Shown here: one piece after another, positions 1 to 9,403 of the stretch
Position numbering within the stretch: position 1 is the stretch's first letter
How the letters are laid out: every line of letters starts with the position of its first letter
Source: Candidatus Opimibacter skivensis
GTDB taxonomy: Bacteria; Bacteroidota; Bacteroidia; Chitinophagales; Saprospiraceae
Length of the DNA: 64,000 nucleotides
Assembly (NCBI GenBank): GCA_016721905.1
Contig: JADKHH010000031.1
Location: 68,610-132,609 of the forward strand
Reading direction: 5' to 3'
Notes under the pieces: generated by a model
Databases searched by the model: none
The model's input: only the letters and a program-made list of their open reading frames with translations
What the model was told of the DNA's origin: nothing
Program-made: the position numbers and the translations under genes

Positions 1-1
1 G

Positions 2-64
2 AGAACCTGGCAAGTTCAGTGGTCAATAGATACTTATAGTCGTGGTGTTATACCTATTAAATAG
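2..64 (+). CDS. C-terminal tail of a gene cut by the window edge
   Basis: An open frame runs from the window edge to a TAG at 62-64 and encodes about 20 residues (TWQVQWSIDTYSRG is readable near its end). It has no start inside the window and I do not recognise a family. It may be the last residues of an upstream protein or a chance frame, so confidence is low. Confidence 0.2.
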   Translation, partial: RTWQVQWSIDTYSRGVIPIK

Positions 65-350
65 AGCATAGAAATGAAGGTTACATTAGTTGAGTCAACC
101 ATGAGTCAAATGAAGTTCTGTTTATCAATAATATGCTTGTTGATTTGGTCAATTGAGGAATCTCCCAAGAAGACCTTCATAAGACGCATATGGACTTCAT
201 AAGAAATCAAGGCCTGCCAGTGTGCATACAGTTACAATATCTAGAAGGATATACTAAGGTTTTAAATCTTCCGACTGGGGACATCAGCGAGGGGAGCCCG
301 AAAATCAAGCATCCGTTAGTTCAGGATCGGATACAGAACGATTCGCCTAT
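65..350. other. intergenic stretch with no recognised feature
   Basis: No frame with a plausible start or recognisable protein sequence is present on either strand, and no hairpin terminator is evident. It may hold the promoter of the small gene that begins at 351. Confidence 0.3.
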
Positions 351-722
351 ATGATGCTATTAGACAATAATCGATGCCTTTATTATGGGGACTCGTTGTT
401 TTTCTCTTGTATTTTAACTGTAGAAGTTGATTCGACTGGTTTCGACAAGCTAATCTACATTAAAGAAAACTATATAATGGAGGGTCTGCTTCAAGGTTTG
501 GCTGAAGTGTGCAACAAGGAAATGATAAGTCATAGGCAAGCCCGAAAAGTAGCCAGGCCATATTGGAAAAAATTTAAGTTACATTCTGATGAAAGTAGAT
601 TAAAGTATGATATAGAGAACGGCAAATTTTATTGGGTGTTGACAGGTCATAGGTCAAAAAGTGAACGCATAATACTTATAGATGCCCAATCCGGAGAATA
701 TGCACATACAATTATTCCTTGA
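351..722 (+). CDS. small hypothetical protein, PepSY-like C-terminus
   Basis: This 123-residue frame is not recognised as a named family. The first 35 residues have no clear signal peptide. The basic middle (RQARKVARPYWKKFKL) is followed by KFYWVLTG and then IILIDAQSGEY near the C-terminus. A strand, a turn and a final I-D-A-x-x-G pattern resemble the end of PepSY-type or immunity-like small domains, but that is only a resemblance. The true start could be the internal Met near residue 43 (MEGLLQ), since residues 1-42 look less protein-like. It stands alone, with C-rich intergenic DNA behind it (about 732-765). Confidence 0.45.
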   Translation: MMLLDNNRCLYYGDSLFFSCILTVEVDSTGFDKLIYIKENYIMEGLLQGLAEVCNKEMISHRQARKVARPYWKKFKLHSDESRLKYDIENGKFYWVLTGHRSKSERIILIDAQSGEYAHTIIP

Positions 723-932
723 GACTAACCATAGACCCTAACCCCCTCCCCCCATCCCCGTTAAGGTAGATTTGCAACGCAATAGCGACACACCTGACCC
801 CGTTAGTCATGAAATAAGCGAAGGATAAGATCAAACCCTTATTGCGACTAACCTTTAACCAGATTTAGCCGTCTTTACACTGGAACGCTACGGCATTAAG
901 CCTGTCCTTGAAACTCAAAAAACATTTATAAA

Positions 933-2435
933 ATGAAAGCAACAAGACTAATTTTTGGACTTTGTTTAGTTGGATTTTTATCGAATTGTTCATTAGAACG
1001 TAGTGATCCAGGGGATCCAGGATTTGTTGGGGATATAACAAATGGTGGGCCTGCTGTCTATGGGGGGAACTATAACTTTATCCCAGGAGATGTCTACAAC
1101 ACGGTTGAAGAGAATCCTTTTGTTCAGGTAACAGATCAACCGGTATCGACTTTTTCTATTGATGCCGATGGAGCTTCCTATGCTAACGTCCGGAGATTTA
1201 TACAGCAGGACAATCAAATACCTCCCAAAGCTGCCATAAGGACGGAGGAGCTGATCAATTATTTCAACTTGGATTACACGTATAACGGCGGGGCACATCC
1301 GATTAGCCTGCAAGGTGAGGTGAGTCAATGCCCCTGGAACACAACAAATAAATTAGTCCGGATAGGTATAAAAGGTAAACCAATAGCTCCGAATGAATTA
1401 CCACCATCCAATTTTGTTTTCCTGATCGATGTATCAGGTTCTATGAAAGGCGAGGATAGATTGGAATTGTTGAAAAACGGTTTTAAATATTTTGTAGATG
1501 AATTGAATGCAACGGATAGGGTAGCCATCGTCACCTACGCGGGTTCCGCTGGCATAGTCCTGGCATCTACACCTGGTACGCATAAAACGAAGATAAAGCA
1601 GGCGATTGATGCATTAGGTTCAGGTGGAAGTACAGCGGGCGCTCAGGGGATAAACACAGCTTATGAAATTGCCCAACAGAACTTTATTGAGGGTGGTAAC
1701 AACAGAATTGTCCTTGGTACAGATGGGGATTTTAATGTAGGGCCATCCAGTCAGGATGAATTGGTAAGCCTCATTGAAGCAAAAAGGGATTTGGGTATCT
1801 TTCTAACGGTCCTGGGCGTGGGTAGGGGAAATCTGAATGACGGAGGCTTAGAACAAATCGCAAACAATGGGAATGGAACCTATGAATATATTGACAACAT
1901 CGAACAATTACGAAAGGTATTTGTATATGAGTACAGCAAGTTCTTTACGGTAGCCAAGGATGTTAAGGTCCAGTTGGAGTTTAATCCGGCAAATGTCGAG
2001 GCGTACCGGTTGATTGGCTATGAAAACAGATTATTGAACGAGGAGGATTTTGAAGACGACACGGAAGACGCTGGAGAGATCGGCGCCAACCAGAACATTA
2101 CGGCCCTGTATGAGATAGTTCCAAAAAGCAACCCTGACTATAGGTCGGTCCCAACCTTCACGATTGATTTCAGATACAAGCATCCGGATGAGCAAAGCAG
2201 TATCCCACTTCAATTGGAAATCTTTGATGAAGGCAAGTCTTTCCAGGAGTCTACTGACTTTATGAAGTTTTGTTCCGGGATTGCCGCTTTTTCCATGGTG
2301 ATGACTGATTCGCCTTACAAAGGATCCAGCAGCTACGGTGAAGTTTTGAGTTGGTTAGACAATATTAATCTCAAAGATGAGCATGGCTTTCAATCGGAAT
2401 TTCGAAGTGTCGTGGAGAGGGCAAAAGGTCTATAG
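933..2435 (+). CDS. von Willebrand factor type A domain lipoprotein (YfbK-like)
   Basis: A 500-residue exported lipoprotein. The hydrophobic leader ends in a lipobox with Cys19 (FLSNC), so the mature protein should be lipid-anchored. Residues about 65-135 match the conserved region before the vWA domain in YfbK-like proteins (FSIDADGASYANVRRFI, then RTEELINYF). The vWA domain starts near residue 158 and its MIDAS metal site is intact: D166-x-S168-x-S170, followed by a downstream TDGDFN. The C-terminal third matches the YfbK-type extension. Many family members carry a carboxypeptidase-regulatory-like domain before the vWA part; here only a short linker is present. The role is unknown but probably metal-dependent protein binding at the envelope. 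The gene is intact and stands alone. Confidence 0.85.
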   Translation: MKATRLIFGLCLVGFLSNCSLERSDPGDPGFVGDITNGGPAVYGGNYNFIPGDVYNTVEENPFVQVTDQPVSTFSIDADGASYANVRRFIQQDNQIPPKAAIRTEELINYFNLDYTYNGGAHPISLQGEVSQCPWNTTNKLVRIGIKGKPIAPNELPPSNFVFLIDVSGSMKGEDRLELLKNGFKYFVDELNATDRVAIVTYAGSAGIVLASTPGTHKTKIKQAIDALGSGGSTAGAQGINTAYEIAQQNFIEGGNNRIVLGTDGDFNVGPSSQDELVSLIEAKRDLGIFLTVLGVGRGNLNDGGLEQIANNGNGTYEYIDNIEQLRKVFVYEYSKFFTVAKDVKVQLEFNPANVEAYRLIGYENRLLNEEDFEDDTEDAGEIGANQNITALYEIVPKSNPDYRSVPTFTIDFRYKHPDEQSSIPLQLEIFDEGKSFQESTDFMKFCSGIAAFSMVMTDSPYKGSSSYGEVLSWLDNINLKDEHGFQSEFRSVVERAKGL

Positions 2436-2597
2436 AAATACGTTTAAAAGGAACGCATGGTTCGACTACGCTCACTACAGGGATAGCGCAGAATTATTTA
2501 AAAAGAAATGTTCGCAGATTAGTTTGTTAATACCTAGTGTGATTGCATAGAGCTAGCAGGGCCAAAATAGCGTTTATTTCATTGTATTCCAGCGCAT

Positions 2598-3119
2598 TTA
2601 TTGCTTGTAACAATAACATTCTGATGTCTGGTAACCAGATCCTGGCCATATGCCACTATTCATGTATAAAAATCGCTGGCTTCGAATCAACTGTATTGTT
2701 TTCGAATAGGCTTGACTACCTCCGTTGGAGGATGCGTCCACGGTGTCTTGTATAAATTCAGCTTCTGTCATTCTAAAGGTGTAAAAGCCGTTCTCGTATT
2801 TCATGTGGTATTCATATCTGCCATGTATCTTGAGCCGATAGATACTATCAAGCGTAATAGTCACATTGTACATGGTATCAAAGTATTCCATCGGAGACAC
2901 ATTGTGGATGTAACAGTTGCCCAGGTATTTTCCTTCCATCTCATTGACCAGCACTTTCCAGGTCGTATCGACAAAAGGCATCGTGTCCACCGGGATCGTA
3001 TCCATGGGGATGGTATCCGTCGGATCAGGCATGTCGATAGGCGGCATTTCTTTTTCGCCGCAGCCATAGGCTAGCCATCCTAAAAGGCAACCCAGGAGAA
3101 GTGCCATTTTTACATTCAT
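2598..3119 (-). CDS. small hypothetical lipoprotein
   Basis: I place the start at the ATG whose complement is 3117-3119, because translation from there gives a normal lipoprotein leader (MNVKMALLLGCLLGW, then a Cys in YGCGEKE). An earlier in-frame ATG at 3191 would put 24 unlikely residues in front of it. After the lipidated Cys comes a Pro/Asp/Thr linker with repeated MDTIP/VDTMP units, then about 110 residues with alternating strands typical of a small beta-rich envelope protein. No family is recognised. Palindromic repeats lie upstream of it, at about 3195-3545. Confidence 0.6.
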   Translation of the reverse strand: MNVKMALLLGCLLGWLAYGCGEKEMPPIDMPDPTDTIPMDTIPVDTMPFVDTTWKVLVNEMEGKYLGNCYIHNVSPMEYFDTMYNVTITLDSIYRLKIHGRYEYHMKYENGFYTFRMTEAEFIQDTVDASSNGGSQAYSKTIQLIRSQRFLYMNSGIWPGSGYQTSECYCYKQ

Positions 3120-3258
3120 ATCCCAAAGTACCTGAATTCCCGGATATAGAATAGTAAGCCACCCGACATAGGGAGAGTATAGTGCCTCCACACAGGTATG
3201 TCGCAGAATTATTTAAATGATAAATTTCGCAGATTAGATTCGTTCTGTTCGACAGCAT

Positions 3259-3545
3259 GGACATGTCGTTTCGGCTACTTCGACTCCGCTCAGCACAAGT
3301 CCGTTCTCAACGACCGGAATTTGTACCCATGACACAGCCTGAAATGTTATTACCCATTCGAAAGACAATACACTTGTCATCTCGACTTCGCTCGACGACT
3401 TCACAGATTCATGGTAACAGTTTCAAAGACGTTGAGCGGAGTCGAAACGTCAATGAGAAGGATCATGCTCTAGTGTAGGATCAAAAAAAAATCTGGGCTC
3501 CGTGCAAAGATACTGGTCGTTGAGTGGAGCCGAAACGACAATCAG
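3259..3545. repeat. cluster of palindromic intergenic repeats
   Basis: The stretch contains arms of one repeat family in both orientations: GTTTCGGCTACTTCGACTCC near 3268 and TTGAGCGGAGTCGAAACG near 3432 are near-complementary, and a further inverted arm GTTGAGTGGAGCCGAAACGA lies near 3514. A related copy, including the phrase CACAAGTCCGTTCTCAACGA, recurs near 26985, and degenerate copies lie near 24130-24230. This looks like a REP-type structured intergenic repeat. No gene is supported here. Confidence 0.6.
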
Positions 3546-3661
3546 CAGGAGCTGTGAGATTACTTTGTCAATGACTAGTGTGATGCCACGTGCCCTTTAC
3601 TTAATTAGTTAGTCACCTAACATACTCTGTAGAATCCCAGCACAAACTGTCTCAAGACAGT

Positions 3662-3684
3662 CCCTCTGCCCTCTGCCCTCTGCC
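3662..3684. repeat. short tandem CCCTCTG repeat
   Basis: Three consecutive copies of a 7-base unit (CCCTCTG) lie between the palindromic repeats and the Crp/Fnr-like gene. No function is apparent. Confidence 0.5.
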
Positions 3685-3839
3685 AAACCGCCGCTAATTC
3701 ACCTAATTTTCGCAAATTAGATTTTCTGCATCCTGGTAAATAGTTGTGGCTCAGTAGAAGTAAATCTGCATTCATTATTTTTACAATGGATCTGCGTAAT
3801 CATGGAGCACCTGGATGAAACCTAACGAAAAAGACAGAT

Positions 3840-4416
3840 ATGGACGACAAACTACTCAACTACTTTCAAAGGATCATGCCCCTTTCAGATGAGGAAGCAA
3901 GAGCCATTGCTGAGACTATGATCATCCATCATTATCCCAAGGGAACTGTTTTGCTGAAGGAGGGACAAGTATCCATGGAGGCTTACTTTGTGTTGGAGGG
4001 TTGTGTGAGGCAGTATTACATCGTTGACGGAGATGAAAAAACGAATAACTTTTTCACCGAGGAACAATGGGTGGTTTCAATCAATAGTATCAGTCAACAA
4101 ATTCCATCTAATCATTTCCTGGAGTGTTGTTTAGATTCTACATTGGTGGTTGGTAACAGGCAAAAGGAAGAAGGCCTATATCGGCAATTTCCAAAATTGG
4201 AAACGATATCGCGTAAGGTAATGGAAAAAGTATTTGCCGGACAGCAGGAAATAATGGCATCGTATACTACACACACCCGAGCAACGCTATCTGAAATTAC
4301 TAAAGTCAAGACCTGACTTGTTTCAGAAAATTCCGCAATATCAAATCGCAAGCTATGTAGGGGTGAAGCCTGAATCATTAAGCAGAATCCGGAAACGGAT
4401 AGCGCATAAGCTGTAG
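3840..4416 (+). pseudogene. Crp/Fnr family transcriptional regulator, frameshifted
   Basis: The first frame (3840-4316) encodes a cyclic-nucleotide-binding-type sensor domain (residues about 5-120) and part of the dimerisation helix, then leaves the family sequence after TTHT. One base out of frame, the expected ending continues: EQRYLKLLKSRPDLF, then QYQIASYVGVKPESLSRIRK and a stop at 4416. That second part is the helix-turn-helix, so the shift near 4275-4285, beside a CCC run, separates sensor from DNA-binding domain. With one base corrected the protein would have about 190 residues, normal for Bacteroidota Crp/Fnr regulators. The downstream gene on the opposite strand is an alcohol dehydrogenase, so the two are convergent. 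Either a sequencing indel or a real loss of the DNA-binding domain is possible. Confidence 0.75.
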
Positions 4417-4419
4417 TAC

Positions 4420-5368
4420 TTAAACCTCAATGGCTACATTACCTTTCTTACGCCCTTTTTCAGCATACGCATGTGCTTCCGCGATTTGGTCCAGGGAGTA
4501 GGTTCGATCAATGACTGGTTTCAATTTTCCGGCTTCCATAAGTCCTTTTAGGAAAGTAATATCGGATGCTGTGTGGCTAATCACACCCGTCATTACCTTT
4601 TTGCTACTTGTCCTGGAAACCCAGGCGCCTTGAAGCATTTCAGGCATTCCTGCAGCACTTAGAATCATGATTCCCTTTTTAGTTAGTGACTTTAAACTTC
4701 GTGAAACAGATATTGATTTCACAGTATCAAAGATGACATCATACGTTTCGCCATTCTGCGTAAAATCCTCTTTCGTATAATCAATGACTTTGTCTGCACC
4801 GATTGATTTTACAAGCGCCATATTTGCAGTACTGCTGACACCAGTTACATGAGCGCCAAGCGACTTTGCTAGTTGAACAGCTGCACTTCCCACCGCACCA
4901 GATGCACCGACTACAAGGACTTTTTGACCAGGTTTGATGGCCGCCTTTTTGATGAAGTGCCAGGCTGTAACTCCACCAAAAGGAATGACGGCTGCCTCCA
5001 GATGTGTCATATTAGAAGGTTTTAATGCTATTGAAGTATCTTCAGACAGGCATTTGTACTCTGCATACGCGCCGAAGCTCATATCTGTATGTCCAAAGAC
5101 AAAGTCGCCCACTTTGAAATGTTTTACATCCTCACCAACCCTTTCAATTTCACCTGAGAAAACACTTCCCAGGATATTCTTTTAGGCTTGAATAAGCCGA
5201 AAATAAATCTTACCGCAAAGGATCCGCTTTACGTAATCGCCAATCGCCTGAATTGACCGCGGTGGCTTTAATCTTACCAAAGCTCATTTTTGCCTGGTGT
5301 TGGCTTTTCTACTTGTTTGACCTGAGGACCTCTGGTGGGCCATACTGGGTATAAACTGCTGCTTTCAT
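4420..5368 (-). pseudogene. NAD(P)-dependent zinc-less alcohol dehydrogenase / quinone oxidoreductase, broken 5' part
   Basis: The part at 4420-5112 is a clean 230-residue frame covering the C-terminal two thirds of a medium-chain dehydrogenase/reductase: the nucleotide-binding motif GASGAVGSAAVQLAKSLG, then DVIFDTV and the ending GKKKGNVAIEV. The missing N-terminus is visible upstream in shifting frames: MKAAVYTQYGPPEVLR from the ATG complementary to 5366-5368, then VKQVEKPTPGKNE, KIKATAVNSGDWRLRKADP and VFSGEIERVGEDVK. At least four single-base shifts are needed within about 200 bases. The amino acids themselves are well conserved, which favours indel errors over long-term decay. It probably reduces quinones or enones with NADPH in the cytoplasm. 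No metal-ligand Cys set is visible. Confidence 0.75.
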
Positions 5369-5520
5369 TTTTGTTCGTTATTTTTTGTTATCAATTATTT
5401 GATGGGGCAAAAGTAGAGGGTACATTTTCTCCTTTCATTGACTTGGGTTAAGAAATGAAATACTACTTTGAAAACTGATAAGATTTCCCCCGTGCCCCCT
5501 TGCCCCTAAATGGGGTAAAA

Positions 5521-5580
5521 ATTCACACATTCAGCACTCACAATTCAGCACTCACAATTCACAACTCACAACTCACACTG
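5521..5580. repeat. low-complexity CTCACAA repeat
   Basis: Imperfect repeats of CACTCACAATT/CAACTCACAACT fill 60 bases upstream of the AraC-type regulator gene. The same motif, in both orientations, is found at 38623-38760 between a kinase gene and a response-regulator gene, so it is a dispersed intergenic simple repeat of this genome. Confidence 0.6.
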
Positions 5581-5623
5581 ACAATTTTTCCCTTACCTTC
5601 ATATCTACAAACAGCTGCAGCCA

Positions 5624-6199
5624 ATGACATCCCCTACTGTACTGGTTAAGAATATGGTTTGCCACCGGTGTGTCCTATCCGTGGAAGCCATACTGCAGAC
5701 CACCGGCATACCATATCATACAGTAACCTTTGGTGAGATCCATTTGGTCAATGCTTTAACTCCAGAGCAAAGCCAATTGCTTACAGCTAAGTTAAGGGAG
5801 GTGGGGTTTGAACTGATTGATAACCACATGAGCGGGTTGATTGAAAAGATCAAACAGTTGGTGATCCTGAAGGCACGAAACGAAGGAGATCATAAGGATA
5901 TCAAGATCAATCTATCTGCCTATCTCACCGGAAAGCTCCACTACGAATACACCCATCTCAGCAGTGTATTCTCCTCTGTGGAAGGGCGGACCATCGAGAA
6001 TTATTTTATTGAGCAGCGGATTGAAAAAGCCAAGGAACTGCTTATCTACGGACAGATGACCCTCTCTGAAATTGCATTTGAACTTGATTACAGTAGTCCA
6101 GCGCACCTCTCTACCCAATTTAAAAAGACCACGGGTCTCACCCCTTCTTACTTCAAAGAGGTAGGGCTGGCCAAGCGTAAAGCGCTCGATAAGGTCTAA
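5624..6199 (+). CDS. AraC family regulator with CxxC metal-binding-like N-terminus
   Basis: A 191-residue intact protein. Residues 1-65 resemble a heavy-metal-associated domain fold: beta-alpha-beta spacing with KNMVCHRCVLSVEAIL giving a CxxC pair near residues 13-16. Residues about 85-185 form an AraC-type double helix-turn-helix, with EQRIEKAKELLIYG, TLSEIAFELDYSSPAHLS and FKKTTGLTPSYFK as the typical second-helix signature. It is short for AraC proteins because no sugar-binding domain is present. A Cys-rich peptide, an esterase, two envelope proteins and a multicopper oxidase follow on the same strand, so I infer that it senses a soft metal such as copper and controls that locus. Confidence 0.8.
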   Translation: MTSPTVLVKNMVCHRCVLSVEAILQTTGIPYHTVTFGEIHLVNALTPEQSQLLTAKLREVGFELIDNHMSGLIEKIKQLVILKARNEGDHKDIKINLSAYLTGKLHYEYTHLSSVFSSVEGRTIENYFIEQRIEKAKELLIYGQMTLSEIAFELDYSSPAHLSTQFKKTTGLTPSYFKEVGLAKRKALDKV

Positions 6200-6293
6200 T
6201 CCCAAAATTATATAAGCCATACCCAAAGTCCTGTAACACCCCCCGGGTGCGGGAAATACCTTTGTCGTATCAATTTAATTAAAATTTTAAAAC

Positions 6294-6458
6294 ATGAAAA
6301 ACGTAGTTAACATGAGCCAAAGAAAGCTCAACAACACCACTTCAGCTTTTGGAAAAAGCAATTGTTCATGCCCCGTATGCACATGCGTTGCATGCGCCTG
6401 CGACACGAATGGTTCCGGTCAATGCCAATGCGGTAGTGCGTGTAACACGAACAGCTAA
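6294..6458 (+). CDS. 54-residue Cys-rich, metallothionein-like peptide
   Basis: The ATG at 6294 opens a 54-codon frame ending in TAA at 6456-6458. The last 31 residues hold nine cysteines in clustered CxC, CxxC and CxCxxC spacing (CSCPVCTCVACACD, then CQCGSAC), and no other residue type could explain such a pattern. This is the composition of a metallothionein-like metal-buffering peptide, though I cannot match it to a named family. The first 20 residues are polar and contain no signal peptide, so it is probably cytosolic. It lies 94 bases after a regulator with a CxxC sensor-like domain, and a strong terminator follows directly, so it may be expressed as a short transcript in its own right. 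Confidence 0.75.
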   Translation: MKNVVNMSQRKLNNTTSAFGKSNCSCPVCTCVACACDTNGSGQCQCGSACNTNS

Positions 6459-6474
6459 TATGGCTGAAGTCAAT

Positions 6475-6505
6475 AAAAGCCGCTCGTGAAAGAGCGGCTT
6501 TTTTT
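6475..6505 (+). terminator. intrinsic terminator after the Cys-rich peptide gene
   Basis: The hairpin arms GCCGCTC (6479-6485) and GAGCGGC (6492-6498) pair perfectly, the flanking AAAA and TTTT extend the stem, and a run of seven T follows. It should end transcripts of the Cys-rich peptide before the esterase gene. Confidence 0.85.
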
Positions 6506-6535
6506 AAAATCAAAACCACTCATAAAATATATAAA

Positions 6536-7327
6536 ATGAAAAATTTAATGCCTTTCTTATTTGTCCTTATCCTGGTTTCTTGTCAGAAGGAAGAGTCCAT
6601 ACCATTTCTTTCAGAGGAGTTTTCAATTAACTCCGCCTCAACAAACGCAACCTATACAATTAACGTTGCCTTTCCTCAGGATTATAATCCCAACACCCAG
6701 TCGTATGCAACTATGTATGTCCTGGATGGCGAAGAGAATTTCAACTTTGTCGCTGAAAATTGCGAAAGGATCAGCCGTGAATTGTCTGCTGCTAATGTAC
6801 TGGTCGTGAGTATCGGCTATGGTCGTGACAGAGCCATTGATTATACGCCTTCCGATGCCAATGAAGGTGGAGGTGGTGCAGCGCAATTCATGTCTTTTGT
6901 CAAGGATGAATTAATACCCAGAATCGAAAGCGATTATGCTGCTGATACCGCAAGGGAAAGCAGAATCATCCTGGGCCATTCGTTTGGTGGTCTATTTGCA
7001 GCGTATGCTTTTACTAATGACAATGCAGTGTTTGGCAATTACCTCATGCTCAGCCCTTCTATTTGGTACGACAATGAAATCATCCTGAAAATGGAAAAAG
7101 AAAACAGGAGTAGCATTGCGAATCGTCATCAGTTGGTATACCTGGGCCTGGGAGAACTTGAAGGAGGTGGGAGAATGCTTGCTCCATTCCAGGCTTTTTA
7201 CCTGCAACTTCAAAGCAACTATCCCGGCATAGCTCTCGAGAAACAGTTGCAGCCGCATCTGGACCATTCGGGGTCCAAGAACCCAAACATCCTCGATGGC
7301 TTACATTTTTATTTTCAAAACAGATAA
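6536..7327 (+). CDS. alpha/beta-hydrolase esterase lipoprotein (putative esterase family)
   Basis: A 263-residue protein with a short hydrophobic leader ending in a lipobox (LVSC, Cys16), so probably an envelope lipoprotein. The body matches the esterase D/IroE-type putative esterase family: TMYVLDGEENF early, RIILGHSFGGLFAAYAF holding the GHSFGG nucleophile elbow (Ser near residue 149), LMLSPSIWYDNE after it, and a C-terminal His in DGLHFYF. It probably hydrolyses small esters, possibly siderophore-like ones, but the substrate is unknown. It follows the terminator of the Cys-rich peptide gene and precedes an envelope protein and the multicopper oxidase in the same direction, with 42- and 35-base gaps. 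Confidence 0.8.
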   Translation: MKNLMPFLFVLILVSCQKEESIPFLSEEFSINSASTNATYTINVAFPQDYNPNTQSYATMYVLDGEENFNFVAENCERISRELSAANVLVVSIGYGRDRAIDYTPSDANEGGGGAAQFMSFVKDELIPRIESDYAADTARESRIILGHSFGGLFAAYAFTNDNAVFGNYLMLSPSIWYDNEIILKMEKENRSSIANRHQLVYLGLGELEGGGRMLAPFQAFYLQLQSNYPGIALEKQLQPHLDHSGSKNPNILDGLHFYFQNR

Positions 7328-7369
7328 TCCTACACTAACCATTTTCAAAACCAATTAAAGTAAAACAAA

Positions 7370-7993
7370 ATGAAACACATAAACTATATATCCCTCTTCT
7401 TCGTGCTTGTGAGCCTCACTGCAGCATCATCGCAAAGTGTCCAAATCAAAACAGCTAAGCATAGCTTTCCGGTTGCAAAATTGACTATCGAACCTGCCAT
7501 TGGCCTCAATCCTTATTCCATGGGTAATTTCCTTGTGAGCAATATCGTACAGTGGAATATTGAAAAGCACCTCAGTATTGTGTCCTATACTTCTTATGCT
7601 TACAACAATGCATTGGATCGTGATTTTAATTACATCCGGACGGATTACAACAATTCGCTGACCCAGAAATTTGGGATTGGTACATCACTATACGGCAAGC
7701 GCTCCGCTCACACCTTTAGCCTGATGGCCGGTATCAAGTATGATGCTTTCCAGGAGACACTGCATAACCCGGAGTTTGAGCCCGTGACTGCATCGGTAAA
7801 ATCAGTGAGTCCTGATTTTGGATTAATGTACAATGGGAAGATAGGTAAGGGAAAATGTTTTTTTAGCTACAGGATGTACCTCCCTATTTATCCATACCCT
7901 CTTAAGAGTTTTGACATATGGTCTATAGATGGCAACTGGCCAATATTACGATGGAATTTGGAATGGGTATCCGATTACAATAAAATTTATTAA
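7370..7993 (+). CDS. hypothetical secreted or outer-membrane protein
   Basis: A 207-residue protein with a signal peptide (hydrophobic residues about 6-20, cleavage expected after the SSQS region). The mature part is rich in aromatic and alternating residues, in stretches such as FSLMAGIKYDAF and LNLEWVSDY-like endings, which suggests an outer-membrane beta-barrel or a periplasmic beta protein. It is not recognised as a named family. It sits between the esterase and the multicopper oxidase genes with 35-43-base gaps and probably shares a transcript with them. Confidence 0.6.
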   Translation: MKHINYISLFFVLVSLTAASSQSVQIKTAKHSFPVAKLTIEPAIGLNPYSMGNFLVSNIVQWNIEKHLSIVSYTSYAYNNALDRDFNYIRTDYNNSLTQKFGIGTSLYGKRSAHTFSLMAGIKYDAFQETLHNPEFEPVTASVKSVSPDFGLMYNGKIGKGKCFFSYRMYLPIYPYPLKSFDIWSIDGNWPILRWNLEWVSDYNKIY

Positions 7994-8028
7994 ATTTCCT
8001 TAACCAACCACTTTAAAAGTAATAGCTC

Positions 8029-9349
8029 ATGAATCCCTTATCTAAAACCGTAGTGTATGATCTCGAAGCCAGCGAATTTCCATGGGAAATAGCTCCTGGT
8101 AAATCCATCCAGGCATGGGGTTTCAACAACCAGCTTCCGGGTCCTGTATTAAGAGCAAATGCCGGTGATACCATGCTTATCCGCCTGACCAATCACCTGA
8201 ACGAGCCTACCATGATTCACTGGCATGGCATCTGTCTGCCCGCCTCCATGGATGGAACAGACGCAGTGCAAAAGCCGATTGAACCCGGCGAAGTTTTTGA
8301 ATATCGATTTGTGGTGAAAGATGCAGGCACCTTTTGGTATCATGCTCATGCCAATGAAACGGTGCAGATGGAGCGGGGCATGTATGGGGCAATCATCGTA
8401 GATGGCGAATCAGACCCTGTCGTGGATGGAGAGAGGATTTTTATGATTGATGACATGAAACTCGATGAACACAACGAGTTTACAAAACCCTCCTGGTTTA
8501 TGCCCCGCCTTGTTGAACGACATGACGGACGCCAGGGCAATACACTCTTGTTAAACGGGAAGGAAGATTTGATAATTGATGTGAATGGTGGCCAGACCGA
8601 AAGATGGCGCTTTATCAATTCATCCAGTGCCAGGTATTTTCATTTACACCTTGGCGGTAAGTCGTTTAAGATTATTGCATCAGACGGTGGATTGTTGGAG
8701 CATCCGCTTACGGTTACAGAAGCTTTAATCACGCCAGGTGAGCGTATTGATATTGCCGTTACGTTTACAGAAGGAGAAAGTTTCGTTATTGAATCGTTGG
8801 CGTACAACCGGATGACATTTTTAAACCCAAACGCGAAACATTTGCAACCGTTAGAGCGGGCGAAGACAAGACTTACGAAGGCCTTTATTCCGGATACCTT
8901 GAGAACCATTGAACCACTGGCGTTGCAAGACGCCGCTATTAACAGAACAGTTAAGCTCTCTGTGGGCCCAAGCCTGAAAGATGGCCTGAGCTTCCTGGTC
9001 AATGGAAAAACCCATGTAGATGACAAACCTGTTATGGTTGGTGAACTGCAGGTGTGGGAAGTGGTCAACAGCAGTTTAATGGATCATCCTTTTCACCTCC
9101 ACGGCTTTTTCTTCCAGGTCATCGAAGAGAATGGCAAAGCACCTGCATACCGGGCATGGAAAGATACCTATAATCTGACCCCAGAGTAAAATAAAAATTG
9201 CCTGGATGCCTGATAACCGTCCGGGAACATGGATGTATCATTGCCATATCATTGAGCATCATGCAGCAGGGATGATGGCGCACTTTCAGGTGGTGGATGG
9301 TAGCAAGCCATATGATGCAACACCATCTACTCATCACCATCATCATTGA
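8029..9349 (+). CDS. multicopper oxidase, one frameshift near its C-terminus
   Basis: Cupredoxin-type multicopper oxidase. The main frame (8029-9189) carries HWHG (His64/66), WYHAHANE (His105/107) and HPFHLHGFFFQV near residue 353. The fourth copper motif is displaced: one base out of frame after 9183 the protein continues VKIKIAWMPDNRPG, then MYHCHIIEHHAAGMM, and ends at 9349 with a His-rich tail. Restored, it has about 440 residues and all four copper-ligand regions. It couples oxidation of a substrate, possibly Cu(I), to oxygen reduction. No signal peptide precedes the first cupredoxin domain, which is unusual for an exported oxidase. Its neighbours (Cys-rich peptide, CxxC-bearing regulator) support a role in copper handling. 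Confidence 0.85.
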
Positions 9350-9403
9350 ATACGTAATAGATCACTAGTATAAAACCTATTTCATTAAACCAAATCAAGC
9401 ACC

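Noticed and set aside
2712..3074. Plus-strand frame opposite the small lipoprotein gene
   Set aside because: Its residues are a shadow of the lipoprotein codons, with no start context or family; the minus-strand frame has a clear lipobox.
9311..9349. C-terminal His run as a cloning tag
   Set aside because: The five His codons use mixed CAT and CAC within genomic context and follow natural oxidase sequence, so a vector origin is not supported.
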